Below, piece by piece: positions 57,186 through 64,000 of a stretch of DNA of 64,000 nt. Where the stretch lies: the NCBI RefSeq assembly GCF_021029445.1, contig NZ_CP072610.1, positions 3,100,001 through 3,164,000 of the forward strand. Reading direction: 5' to 3'. The position numbers and the translations under genes are program-made. Source of the DNA: Pseudomonas wenzhouensis (lineage in GTDB: Bacteria; Pseudomonadota; Gammaproteobacteria; Pseudomonadales; Pseudomonadaceae). Below the pieces are notes generated by a model. The model saw only the letters and a program-made list of their open reading frames with translations, did no database searches and had not been told where the DNA came from. Every line of letters begins with the position of its first letter. Within the stretch, counting starts at the first letter, position 1.

Positions 57186-57258
57186 CATTGTAGGCACGCC
57201 TGCGGCGCCTTACGAAGTCTCCCTCGCAGCGCCGGCGAAACCTTCAGCTAGTCAGGGT

Positions 57259-57786
57259 TCACTCCGCAGCTGACGCTGCAGCGTTCTCCACAGGCTTGTC
57301 ATCTGCTGGCGCTTTGGCCTTGGCCTGATTGCGCCGCGCCTCGACACGCTGGCGTCGGGCCTGCTGCCTGGCATGCAGCGCCTGCGCCGCGGTCACCACA
57401 CCAACGGGCTGGCCTTGCAGATCGAGACGCGGCGCGTTCTCGGTCATCGCCGACCAATAACGGCCGCCCCGACACCAGGCGGCAATACCCAGCTTGAGCT
57501 GCTCGAGGTTGATCCCGAGCTGCGACAGATGCTGCTCGGCGTCCTTGAGAATGCCCTCTTTCAGCGGCACCTTGGGCGCCGGATTGACCGGGAAGGCCAG
57601 GGGGAAGTGCTTCTGCAGGCGCCAGATCGCCTCGACGGCCGGGTCCTGCTCACGCGCCCGGGTCTTGGCCGGTTGCTTGCGCTTTGGCGGCGTCGCGCGT
57701 TCGGTCTTTACCTGCTGTACCTGCTCTACCTGCTGTTTCTCGGCCCGCAGGCGGTCACGTAGCTCGGCTAATTGTTCAAAACCCAT
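57259..57786 (-). CDS. ProQ/FinO-family RNA chaperone
   Basis: 175 residues. The ProQ/FinO domain lies at about 50-145 (AIWRLQKHFPLAFP ... LPLKEGILKDAEQHL-type region, KLGIAAWCRGGRYWSAMTENAPRLDLQGQPVG). Flanks are low-complexity and lysine/arginine/alanine-rich, as is usual. Such proteins bind structured small RNAs and mRNA 3' ends. Starts MGFEQLAELRDRLRAEKQQ. Confidence 0.92.
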   Translation of the reverse strand: MGFEQLAELRDRLRAEKQQVEQVQQVKTERATPPKRKQPAKTRAREQDPAVEAIWRLQKHFPLAFPVNPAPKVPLKEGILKDAEQHLSQLGINLEQLKLGIAAWCRGGRYWSAMTENAPRLDLQGQPVGVVTAAQALHARQQARRQRVEARRNQAKAKAPADDKPVENAAASAAE

Positions 57787-57955
57787 CGTTCGGTTCGCAG
57801 CGTCCTGGTTGGTTCGTGGCGCAAGGGTAGCGTATGTGCTCGCTTCTTACAGCCTTATTGGCAGATAAAGCAGATCCACTGGCCGCTCAGGCAACGAAGC
57901 AGCACATCCGCCGGAGGCATCGGGCTTGCCAGGCGCCCACTGTCTCCTGGCGAGT

Positions 57956-58441
57956 CTAGCGGGACTGTGTGTCCGAAAAGCATCGCCATAGACGAATGAC
58001 CAGCAGCATCACCAGCCAGGTATAAATGGCGGCCATCAGATCATCCAGCACGATGCCCAAACCGCCGCCTACGGCCTCTAAAAGATTCACCGGCGGCAGC
58101 TTGAGGGCATCGAACAGTCGAAACGACACGAAGGCGACCAGGAGCATAGGCAGGCGCGGCATTGAGGCGAGGCCCAGTACAGAAACCGGGAAGACCAGAT
58201 ACTCATCGGCAACGATGCGCGGCAAATCCCCACCCCCCAGCCACATTGAAGCCCAATGACACAGGGGAATGGCCATGACCACCAGAACCATCATGATCAC
58301 GGCCTGACGTCTGACCGGGTAATTCAACAACCACCAGGCCAGAGGCAGGCCAAGTAGCGAGCCAAAGGTTCCGGGCATAAGGGGCAGTTGGCCCAGACCA
58401 AAGCCTGTTGCCAACTGTACGACCATCATTTCAACCAGCAT
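57956..58441 (-). CDS. Phosphatidylglycerophosphatase A family protein
   Basis: 161 residues from ATG 58441, which has GGAG at 7-nt spacing; the ATG at 58537 is less supported. Motifs align with E. coli PgpA: GFGLGQLPLMPGTFGSL, LPRIVADEYLV (Asp/Glu pair), FVSFRLFDALKLPPVN, GGGLGIVLDDLMAAI. It dephosphorylates PGP to phosphatidylglycerol if active. The usual KPWPI motif is altered to KLPPV. It is not in the thiL-pgpA context, so it may be a second, divergent copy. Confidence 0.82.
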   Translation of the reverse strand: MLVEMMVVQLATGFGLGQLPLMPGTFGSLLGLPLAWWLLNYPVRRQAVIMMVLVVMAIPLCHWASMWLGGGDLPRIVADEYLVFPVSVLGLASMPRLPMLLVAFVSFRLFDALKLPPVNLLEAVGGGLGIVLDDLMAAIYTWLVMLLVIRLWRCFSDTQSR

Positions 58442-58584
58442 CACGTCTCCAGAGAGTGCACCTGATGCGCCGACAAACCGCACGACCTGCAGGCAGCGAC
58501 GAGGCACGCGCCAGACCAGCCATGCCTGACGCGCCATTTCGCATCTGCCGCCCGCAGAGCGCTATACCCTTCGGGTGACAGTCA

Positions 58585-59601
58585 CTAGGCAGCAGTGGCC
58601 AGGGGCAGTATGCGCCCGAGAATATCGGCCAGCGTCACCACGCCCACCAACTGCCCGTCACGCATCACCACAGCCAGTTGCACACTCGATTTACGCATCA
58701 GTGCCAACGACTCGTAGACCGGCGTTTTGGCCTCCAGGACGAAAACCTGACGAGCGATTTCCGTAGCAGGTCGCGTATCCGGCTCCAGCAGTGTGTCACG
58801 CAGGTGCACCACCAGCGGCAGGCTGTCGCCCTGCCCCAGGATCAGGATACGAAGGTGGCCCGACTGCGCGGCGGCGAAACGCACTTCGGCAACCGTTGCC
58901 TGCCATGTGACGTGAACGGGGACGGCATCACTGGTCACCAGCTCCTCGATCGGCAAGGTGCCAAGATCGATCAGACTGGATATCTGCTGCTGCAACCCAG
59001 GCTGAAGGGTTCCAACTTCAGCGGAGTGCTCGACCAACTTGCGAATGGTGGCGATGTCCTGCCCGCCTACCGCAGCGCTCTCGACCGGCTCGACACCGGA
59101 CGCCTTGACCAGTCGGTTGGCAATACGGTTGACCCAACTCATCAGCGGGCGCAGTGGCCAGATGTAGGCGCGCGATACCAGGCCTACGGCAAGCGCCGAA
59201 CGCTCAGGATGTGCAATGGCCCAGGACTTGGGCGCCATCTCGCCGACGACCAGATGCAGGAAGGTCACGACGAACAGCGCCAGGGCGAACGACGCTCCGC
59301 CAGCCGCCCACTCAGGTACGCCCCAGACAACCAGTAACGGGCCGAGCCAGTTATCGACTGCCGGCTTGGTCACCGCGCCCAGCGCAAAGGTGCAGAATGT
59401 AATGCCGAGCTGAGCCCCGGCCAGCATCAGGGTCAGATCATTCATCCCGCGCAGCGCGGCCCGCGCCGAACGACTGCTGGGCGCCAGCTCCTCGAGACGA
59501 TGACGGCGAGCCCCCAGCAATGCGAACTCGATGATGACGAACAGCGCACTGAGCACGATGAGGGCAATGGTCACCAATGTGACGATCAGGGGATCATTCA
59601 T
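58585..59601 (-). CDS. CNNM/CBS-domain membrane protein, short form
   Basis: 338 residues. Four-helix DUF21/CNNM domain (about 1-180; LLGARRHRLEELAP, LVVGEMAPKSWAIAHPER) and a CBS pair (about 205-335). It stops there, lacking the CorC_HlyC domain of its upstream neighbour. Such proteins are linked to Mg2+/Co2+ export, often annotated as hemolysins. ATGA overlap with the upstream gene. Confidence 0.88.
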   Translation of the reverse strand: MNDPLIVTLVTIALIVLSALFVIIEFALLGARRHRLEELAPSSRSARAALRGMNDLTLMLAGAQLGITFCTFALGAVTKPAVDNWLGPLLVVWGVPEWAAGGASFALALFVVTFLHLVVGEMAPKSWAIAHPERSALAVGLVSRAYIWPLRPLMSWVNRIANRLVKASGVEPVESAAVGGQDIATIRKLVEHSAEVGTLQPGLQQQISSLIDLGTLPIEELVTSDAVPVHVTWQATVAEVRFAAAQSGHLRILILGQGDSLPLVVHLRDTLLEPDTRPATEIARQVFVLEAKTPVYESLALMRKSSVQLAVVMRDGQLVGVVTLADILGRILPLATAA

Positions 59602-60971
59602 TGGCTTTGCTCCTGCTTCAACGCCTCGACCAGCGTGACACGTACCTGCGTCGGCACGTAGCGTTCAACACGCAGCACTTCGATCACTAGCTGGCGCTCG
59701 ATGGGCAGGTCGGAAACAAGCTCCGAGGGATCCTCGGGCAAGGTAATGGTCACGATGTCGCCTTCGGCGGGCAAGGCGCCCAGCTCCGCGATCAACAGGC
59801 CTGCGATGGTTTCAACCTCTTCACAGGGCAGGTCATAGCCAAGCACACGCTCGATTTCATCCAGGTGCACGTCACCGTCCATGATCCAGATGCCATCACC
59901 GCCGGGTATGAACGGATCGGCGTTATCTTCATCATGTTCATCGTTAATTTCGCCGACGATTTCCTCGGCGAGATCCTCAAGGGTCAGTACGCCGACGAAG
60001 CTGCCATATTCATCGATGACGCAGGCCAGTTGGTTGTTGGTCTGAATCAGTTCGGCAAGCGCATCCGGTAGTGCCATCAGGGTGGGAATGACCATGGCCG
60101 GTCTCATCACCGTTTCGACCGTTTCATCGGTATCGCCGGCCGCCAGACGCAACAGTACATCGGTAAGTTGAACGACACCGACAGGCGTGTCTTCGTGAAT
60201 GACCGGGTAGCGCGTATGACCACTGGCCATGAGTTCGCGCAGCTTGCACAGCGTCGTCTCGGGAGTCAGCCAGTCAACCTGCGAACGCGGAATCATGGCG
60301 TGCTCAACGTCTTGCTGAGGGAAATCCAGAATACGATCCATCATCAGCGACAGTTCTACGGGAAGATCTCCACTGTCGCGCGAGTCGGAAATGATGTGCG
60401 GCAGATCGTCGGCAGAAACGCTCACATCCAGGTCATGTACCGGTTCGATCCGTAGCAGGCGCAGGAACAGATTGGCCGACTTGTCGAAGAAACCGATCAG
60501 CCAGCCGAAGACGGTCAGATAGATGAGCGTGGAGCGAGCGAGCCCCCTGGCCATGGGTTCAGCATTGGCGATGGCCAGGTTCTTGGGATAAAGCTCGCCG
60601 AAGATCATCTGGATAACCGTGGCAACCAGCAGCGCAATCAAGGTGCCGACGGTGACACCCACCTCGTATGCAACACCTGCACCGCCCAGCAGAACACCGA
60701 GCGACTGCCCTACCAGTGGCTCAGCCACAAAACCGACCAGCAGACCTGTCACCGTGATGCCCAACTGGGCACCCGACAGCATGAAGCTGGTTCGCTTCGT
60801 CACTTTGAGAGCGCGCTTGGCGGAGACGTTGCCATCGGCTGCAAGCACCGCAAGGCGGGTGCGGTCGACAGCCATGTAGGCAAATTCCTGGGCGACGAAA
60901 TAGCCGTTTGCCGCAATGATGGCCAGGATAACGAGAGTGCCGAACAGCAGGGTAAGTATCGGCTCGATCAC
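59598..60971 (-). CDS. CNNM/CBS/CorC_HlyC membrane protein, full form
   Basis: 457 residues. DUF21/CNNM transmembrane domain (LAVLAADGNVSAKRALKVTKRTSFM; IFGELYPKNLAIANAEPMARG), CBS pair (about 215-335, with IDEYGSFVGVLTLEDLAEEIVGEI), and the C-terminal CorC_HlyC domain (DGIWIMDGDVHLDEIERVLG). Proposed metal-ion efflux. Co-translated with the short paralogue, perhaps as a heteromer. Confidence 0.9.
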   Translation of the reverse strand: MIEPILTLLFGTLVILAIIAANGYFVAQEFAYMAVDRTRLAVLAADGNVSAKRALKVTKRTSFMLSGAQLGITVTGLLVGFVAEPLVGQSLGVLLGGAGVAYEVGVTVGTLIALLVATVIQMIFGELYPKNLAIANAEPMARGLARSTLIYLTVFGWLIGFFDKSANLFLRLLRIEPVHDLDVSVSADDLPHIISDSRDSGDLPVELSLMMDRILDFPQQDVEHAMIPRSQVDWLTPETTLCKLRELMASGHTRYPVIHEDTPVGVVQLTDVLLRLAAGDTDETVETVMRPAMVIPTLMALPDALAELIQTNNQLACVIDEYGSFVGVLTLEDLAEEIVGEINDEHDEDNADPFIPGGDGIWIMDGDVHLDEIERVLGYDLPCEEVETIAGLLIAELGALPAEGDIVTITLPEDPSELVSDLPIERQLVIEVLRVERYVPTQVRVTLVEALKQEQSQ

Positions 60972-61338
60972 CGCATCACCCCGTCATATTCTGTTTCAGA
61001 AGAGGGTCTACAATCGCTGGGGCTTGAGGTGTCCACATTGGATCCGAGGTGACAAAGGGACGCCCATTATATTACTTCCAGGGCTCCACGCTACTTCGAC
61101 GATCACCGCAGCAATACGGGCGCAGACCCGCCACGCGTGGCTTACGCCAGTGGCAGGGCGATTCTTAACATTTGAACACACATCCAGTCGCATCCCTGAA
61201 CGGCTGGCAAGGCAGGTAACCAGGCGCCGACCATGGCCCCGGCTCACCTCACCGCCCCGCGTAACCATGCCCAGTGACAGGAAAGCCAGGCGACCTGTCA
61301 CCGATGCCACCGGCGCAAGCATCACGCCGGCATGCGTG
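60972..61338. promoter_or_regulatory. Intergenic region with a promoter for the CNNM genes
   Basis: 367 bp with no credible gene. Minus-strand TATAAT at 61071-61066 is a perfect -10 about 95 bp before the upstream CNNM gene; the -35 is poor. The rest shows nothing recognisable. Confidence 0.5.
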
Positions 61339-61986
61339 TCAGGGGGCCAGCCGTTCGCGAACCCAGGCTTCGCCCAGCAGACGATAGTTGAGGCGGTCAT
61401 GCAGACGGCTTGGCCTGCCCTGCCAGAACTCGATGCGTTCGGGCAGCAGGCGGTAGCCGCCCCAGTGCGGCGGGCAGTGAGGCGCCTGGTTGAGGAAGCG
61501 TTTTTCGGTTTCCGCCAGCAAGCTCTCCAGCTCGGTACGGTCGCGGATCACCCGGCTCTGCGGCGAGGCCCAGGCGCCGATGCGACTGCCCAGCGGGCGC
61601 ACCTGGAAGTAACCGTCGGATTCGGCCGCCGTGACCTGCTCGACACGCCCTTCGATACGCACCTGACGTTCCAGGCTGGGCCAGAAAAAGGTCATGGCAG
61701 CGAACGGACGTGCTGCCAGTTGCCGGCCCTTGGCGCTGTCGTAGTTACTGAAGAAGGTGAAACCGCGCTCGTCGAGACCTTTGAGCAGCAGCACCCGGCA
61801 GTGCGGGCGACCCTCTTCGTCGACGGTGGCCAGGGTCATGGCATTGGGCTCGACCGGCGGTTGCTCGGTCTTGACCGCATCATCGAACCACTGGCGAAAG
61901 AGGGAGAAGGGCTCTAGCGGCGCCTGAGTCTCGCTCAGGCCGTCGCGGGTATAGTCACGGCGCATATCGGCCAACGTCTGGGTCAT
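61339..61986 (-). CDS. pdxH: Pyridoxamine/pyridoxine 5'-phosphate oxidase
   Basis: 215 residues. FMN enzyme making pyridoxal 5'-phosphate. Landmarks: [57 protein letters not shown], and C-terminal [18 protein letters not shown] with the conserved RLHDR. With pdxJ, the window holds two B6 genes in different operons. Confidence 0.96.
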   Translation of the reverse strand: MTQTLADMRRDYTRDGLSETQAPLEPFSLFRQWFDDAVKTEQPPVEPNAMTLATVDEEGRPHCRVLLLKGLDERGFTFFSNYDSAKGRQLAARPFAAMTFFWPSLERQVRIEGRVEQVTAAESDGYFQVRPLGSRIGAWASPQSRVIRDRTELESLLAETEKRFLNQAPHCPPHWGGYRLLPERIEFWQGRPSRLHDRLNYRLLGEAWVRERLAP

Positions 61987-62066
61987 GGCAATTCCTCAGG
62001 ACGGAGCCGGCCACCTAACCGTAGGTTTCCGGCACCCGCCCGCGCAGGGTGGGCATGCCGGCAAGC

Positions 62067-62720
62067 TTACTCCGACTTGCCGACTTTTCCTTGATCTGCG
62101 GCAGCGACCTTGGGGGCGTCCTTGAACTGGGGCTTGGCCGGCTGGCTGTACTTGGCGATCAGCCCCTGCATGGTGTCACGCGAGGTCAGGAGGATTTCCA
62201 CGCGGCGGTTGAGGGCACGGCCGGCAGCACTGTCGTTGGCGGCACGCGGCATGTCGGAGCCCAGGCCCATGACCTGCAGGCGATTCTGCCTGAGGCCGCT
62301 GAGGCGGAAGATGGAGGTCACGGCGCGCGCGCGCTGCTGGCTCAGCTCACGGTTGCTGGCGTCGTCACCGCTGGTGTCGGCATGGCCGAGGATGACCACA
62401 GCAATGTCTTCATCCTTTTCCAGCAATTTGGCCACGCGGGTGATCGGCCCCAGGCTGACCGGCAGCAGCATCTGCGGGCGATCCGGGTTGAACGAGCCCT
62501 GCACCGGGGCCGTCACCACCAGCAGGTTTTCCCGACGCTCGAACTCGAAGTGGCTGCCCTTGACCGCTTCACGCAGTTTTGGCTCGTATTCGTCGAGCCA
62601 GGCACGGGTCACCTGTGGTGGCGGCATCACGGCTGGTTTGGCGACTTCCTTCTTCTCCGAGCCGGCGCAGCCCGCGATCAGCAGGCAGCAGGTAAAGGCA
62701 AAAATCTTGTTGGCACGCAT
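62067..62720 (-). CDS. OmpA-family lipoprotein
   Basis: 217 residues from ATG 62720. Lipobox IAGC with Cys18; residues about 75-190 are an OmpA C-terminal peptidoglycan-binding domain (VVILGHADTSGDDASNRELSQQRARAVTSIF; GRALNRRVEILL). The tail is alanine/lysine-rich. Anchors the outer membrane to peptidoglycan. Confidence 0.9.
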   Translation of the reverse strand: MRANKIFAFTCCLLIAGCAGSEKKEVAKPAVMPPPQVTRAWLDEYEPKLREAVKGSHFEFERRENLLVVTAPVQGSFNPDRPQMLLPVSLGPITRVAKLLEKDEDIAVVILGHADTSGDDASNRELSQQRARAVTSIFRLSGLRQNRLQVMGLGSDMPRAANDSAAGRALNRRVEILLTSRDTMQGLIAKYSQPAKPQFKDAPKVAAADQGKVGKSE

Positions 62721-62802
62721 GTAGCCCCCGGGGTCAAACAAATCTAATGGTCGGTTCGTTATGGTTGGTACTGAACGGTTGGCGCGAGTTTAGCCGTTTC
62801 GG

Positions 62803-63948
62803 TCAGGTACAGTCCGCAATCTGTCGCGCAAGTTTCTGCGCGCGGGGGTCCATCAAGACGAACGGTCCCAGATTGTTGGTGACGAAGCCGAATGCCAGGT
62901 CTCGTTCCGGATCGGCAAAGCCACTGGAGCCACCGGCACCGGGATGACCGAAAGCCTTGGCGCTCATGCCATAGGTGGCATTGGCCACGTCGGCCTGATC
63001 GAGCATGCAACCCAGGCCGAAGCGGGTGCGGGTCAACAGGGTCTTGTCGTCGCCGACACTGTGCTCACGGGTCATTTCGCCCAGCAATTCGGCATCGAGC
63101 AGGCTGCCGTCGAGCAGGCCGGCATAGAAACCCGCCAGGCTGCGCGCGTTGCCATGACCGTTGGCGGCCGGCTGCTGCATGCGCCGCCACTCCGGTTTGT
63201 TGGTGCTGGTCATGATCGACGGCGGGTTGGTGAACGAGCGCGTGCTCATGGCGTTGGCGTCACTCATCATCACCTTGAGCAGACGCTGCGCGGCGGCATC
63301 GCCAAGATTGCCTTTGCCACGGGCGATATGGGCAACGCGGTCGAACTCGCTGTCCGCCAGGCCGACATGAAAATCCAGCCCCAGCGGCCTGGCGATACGC
63401 GCGGCGATGCTCTCGCCCGGGCCACGACCTTCCACACGGCGAATCAGCTCGCCGATCAGCCAGCCGTAGGTAATGGGCGCATAGCCATGACCCTCACCCA
63501 GCGGCCACCAGGGTTCTTCTGCCGCCAGCGCGGCGGCCATGGTCTGCCAGTCATACAACGCTTCAGCGGGCAGTGTCTGGCGCAGCGCCGGCAAGCCGGC
63601 CTGATGGCAGAGCAGGTGACGCACGCTGATGCGCTGTTTGCCGGCTGCGGCAAACTCGGGCCAGTAGCGCGCCACCGGAGCATCCAGATCGAGCTTGCCC
63701 TCACCCACCAGTTGCAGAGCCACCACGGCGGCGAAGGGTTTGGTGCAGGAAAACAGATTGGCGATGGTGTCGCTGTGCCAGGCCTGCTGGCCGTCCTTGT
63801 CCATCACCCCAGCCCACAGATCGACCACGGTTTCGCCGCCGACTTTCACGCACAGGGCCGCGCCCCGCTCCTGTGTGTCCTCGAAGAGTGCAGCGAATGC
63901 GTCTCTCACCGCTTCGAAGCGTAAGTCGAAATAACCCTGAATCTGCAC
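62803..63948 (-). CDS. Serine beta-lactamase-fold hydrolase (EstB-like esterase)
   Basis: 381 residues, GTG start with GGGAGA upstream. SxxK motif SCTK at 67-70 (LFSCTKPFAAV), tyrosine in the ITYGWLIGEL segment, and HPGAGGSSGFADP near the end, as in family VIII esterases and class C-like enzymes. No signal peptide, so probably a cytoplasmic esterase rather than a resistance enzyme. Only 52 bp of the upstream region is in the window. Confidence 0.86.
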   Translation of the reverse strand: MQIQGYFDLRFEAVRDAFAALFEDTQERGAALCVKVGGETVVDLWAGVMDKDGQQAWHSDTIANLFSCTKPFAAVVALQLVGEGKLDLDAPVARYWPEFAAAGKQRISVRHLLCHQAGLPALRQTLPAEALYDWQTMAAALAAEEPWWPLGEGHGYAPITYGWLIGELIRRVEGRGPGESIAARIARPLGLDFHVGLADSEFDRVAHIARGKGNLGDAAAQRLLKVMMSDANAMSTRSFTNPPSIMTSTNKPEWRRMQQPAANGHGNARSLAGFYAGLLDGSLLDAELLGEMTREHSVGDDKTLLTRTRFGLGCMLDQADVANATYGMSAKAFGHPGAGGSSGFADPERDLAFGFVTNNLGPFVLMDPRAQKLARQIADCT

Positions 63949-64000
63949 GCTGCTCTCCCGTTACCTTGCTCGGCCAGATATGGCCAGTGATGTCAGCCAC

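Noticed and set aside
61008..61400. 130-codon minus-strand ORF between pdxH and the CNNM gene
   Set aside because: It overlaps the pdxH 3' end in another frame and has no family features.
62803..63948. AmpC-like antibiotic-resistance enzyme
   Set aside because: No signal peptide and family VIII esterase-like motifs; an esterase is more likely.
1..64000. CRISPR array, tRNA or rRNA genes, insertion sequences or prophage genes
   Set aside because: I saw no regular spacer repeats, no tRNA cloverleaf or rRNA sequence, and no transposase or phage proteins; the only mobile element found is the group II intron.

Overview
The window is chromosomal DNA of a Pseudomonas (sensu lato). The evidence is its high GC, the complete algU-mucA-mucB-mucC-mucD block, the tctDE/opdH/tctCBA block, a fused mnhAB antiporter operon, and an ANR-controlled phrS small RNA locus beside an AlkB-like gene and rapA. 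Gene sets and lengths resemble P. aeruginosa, but blocks that I recall as far apart in PAO1 are joined here. I judge it a non-aeruginosa Pseudomonas (for example the mendocina/oleovorans side) and do not assign a species. There are no rRNA or tRNA genes and no CRISPR array.

Layout. 1-3.2 kb: tail of a GGDEF protein, a CitMHS citrate-type transporter, a DMT permease. 3.3-8.7 kb: fatty-acid activation (fadD1, fadD2) with a divergent lipase-like hydrolase and a MaoC hydratase. 8.8-10.1 kb: cytosine deaminase. 10.3-11.2 kb: an intron-only group II intron inserted just past the terminator of the phrS small RNA, which encodes a 38-residue membrane peptide and has an ANR box. 11.4-15.5 kb: AlkB-like oxygenase with a coupled basic micro-protein, a small hypothetical gene, and rapA. 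15.6-18.9 kb: lysoplasmalogenase-like protein, cmoA-cmoB (tRNA wobble uridine modification), and a solute-binding protein.

18.9-29.3 kb is a long minus-strand run: algU-mucABCD (envelope stress, alginate control), then lepA-lepB, a DUF4845 gene, rnc-era-recO-pdxJ. 29.7-34.9 kb: nadB, ygfX-sdhE, ygfZ, an HDOD protein and a second orphan solute-binding protein. 34.8-42.6 kb: the tricarboxylate uptake unit, with sensor/regulator TctE/TctD divergent from porin OpdH, TctC (binding protein), TctB/TctA (membrane), and an AbrB-type membrane protein. 42.7-46.6 kb: pseudouridine synthase, a lipoprotein, an FAD dehydrogenase, a small membrane protein. 46.7-53.2 kb: six-gene Mrp-type Na+/H+ antiporter operon (A and B fused) and a SlyB-like lipoprotein. 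53.3-57.2 kb: the CdaR regulator, a GntP permease and glycerate kinase, a glycerate/sugar-acid module. 57.3-64 kb: ProQ/FinO protein, a PgpA, two CNNM/CBS proteins, pdxH, an OmpA-type lipoprotein and a serine beta-lactamase-fold hydrolase.

Most of the window is ordinary housekeeping. The most unusual part is 10.3-11.3 kb, where a stripped group II intron with intact-looking ends sits on the terminator of a regulatory RNA that has two ANR-like boxes and a ten-G tract upstream.
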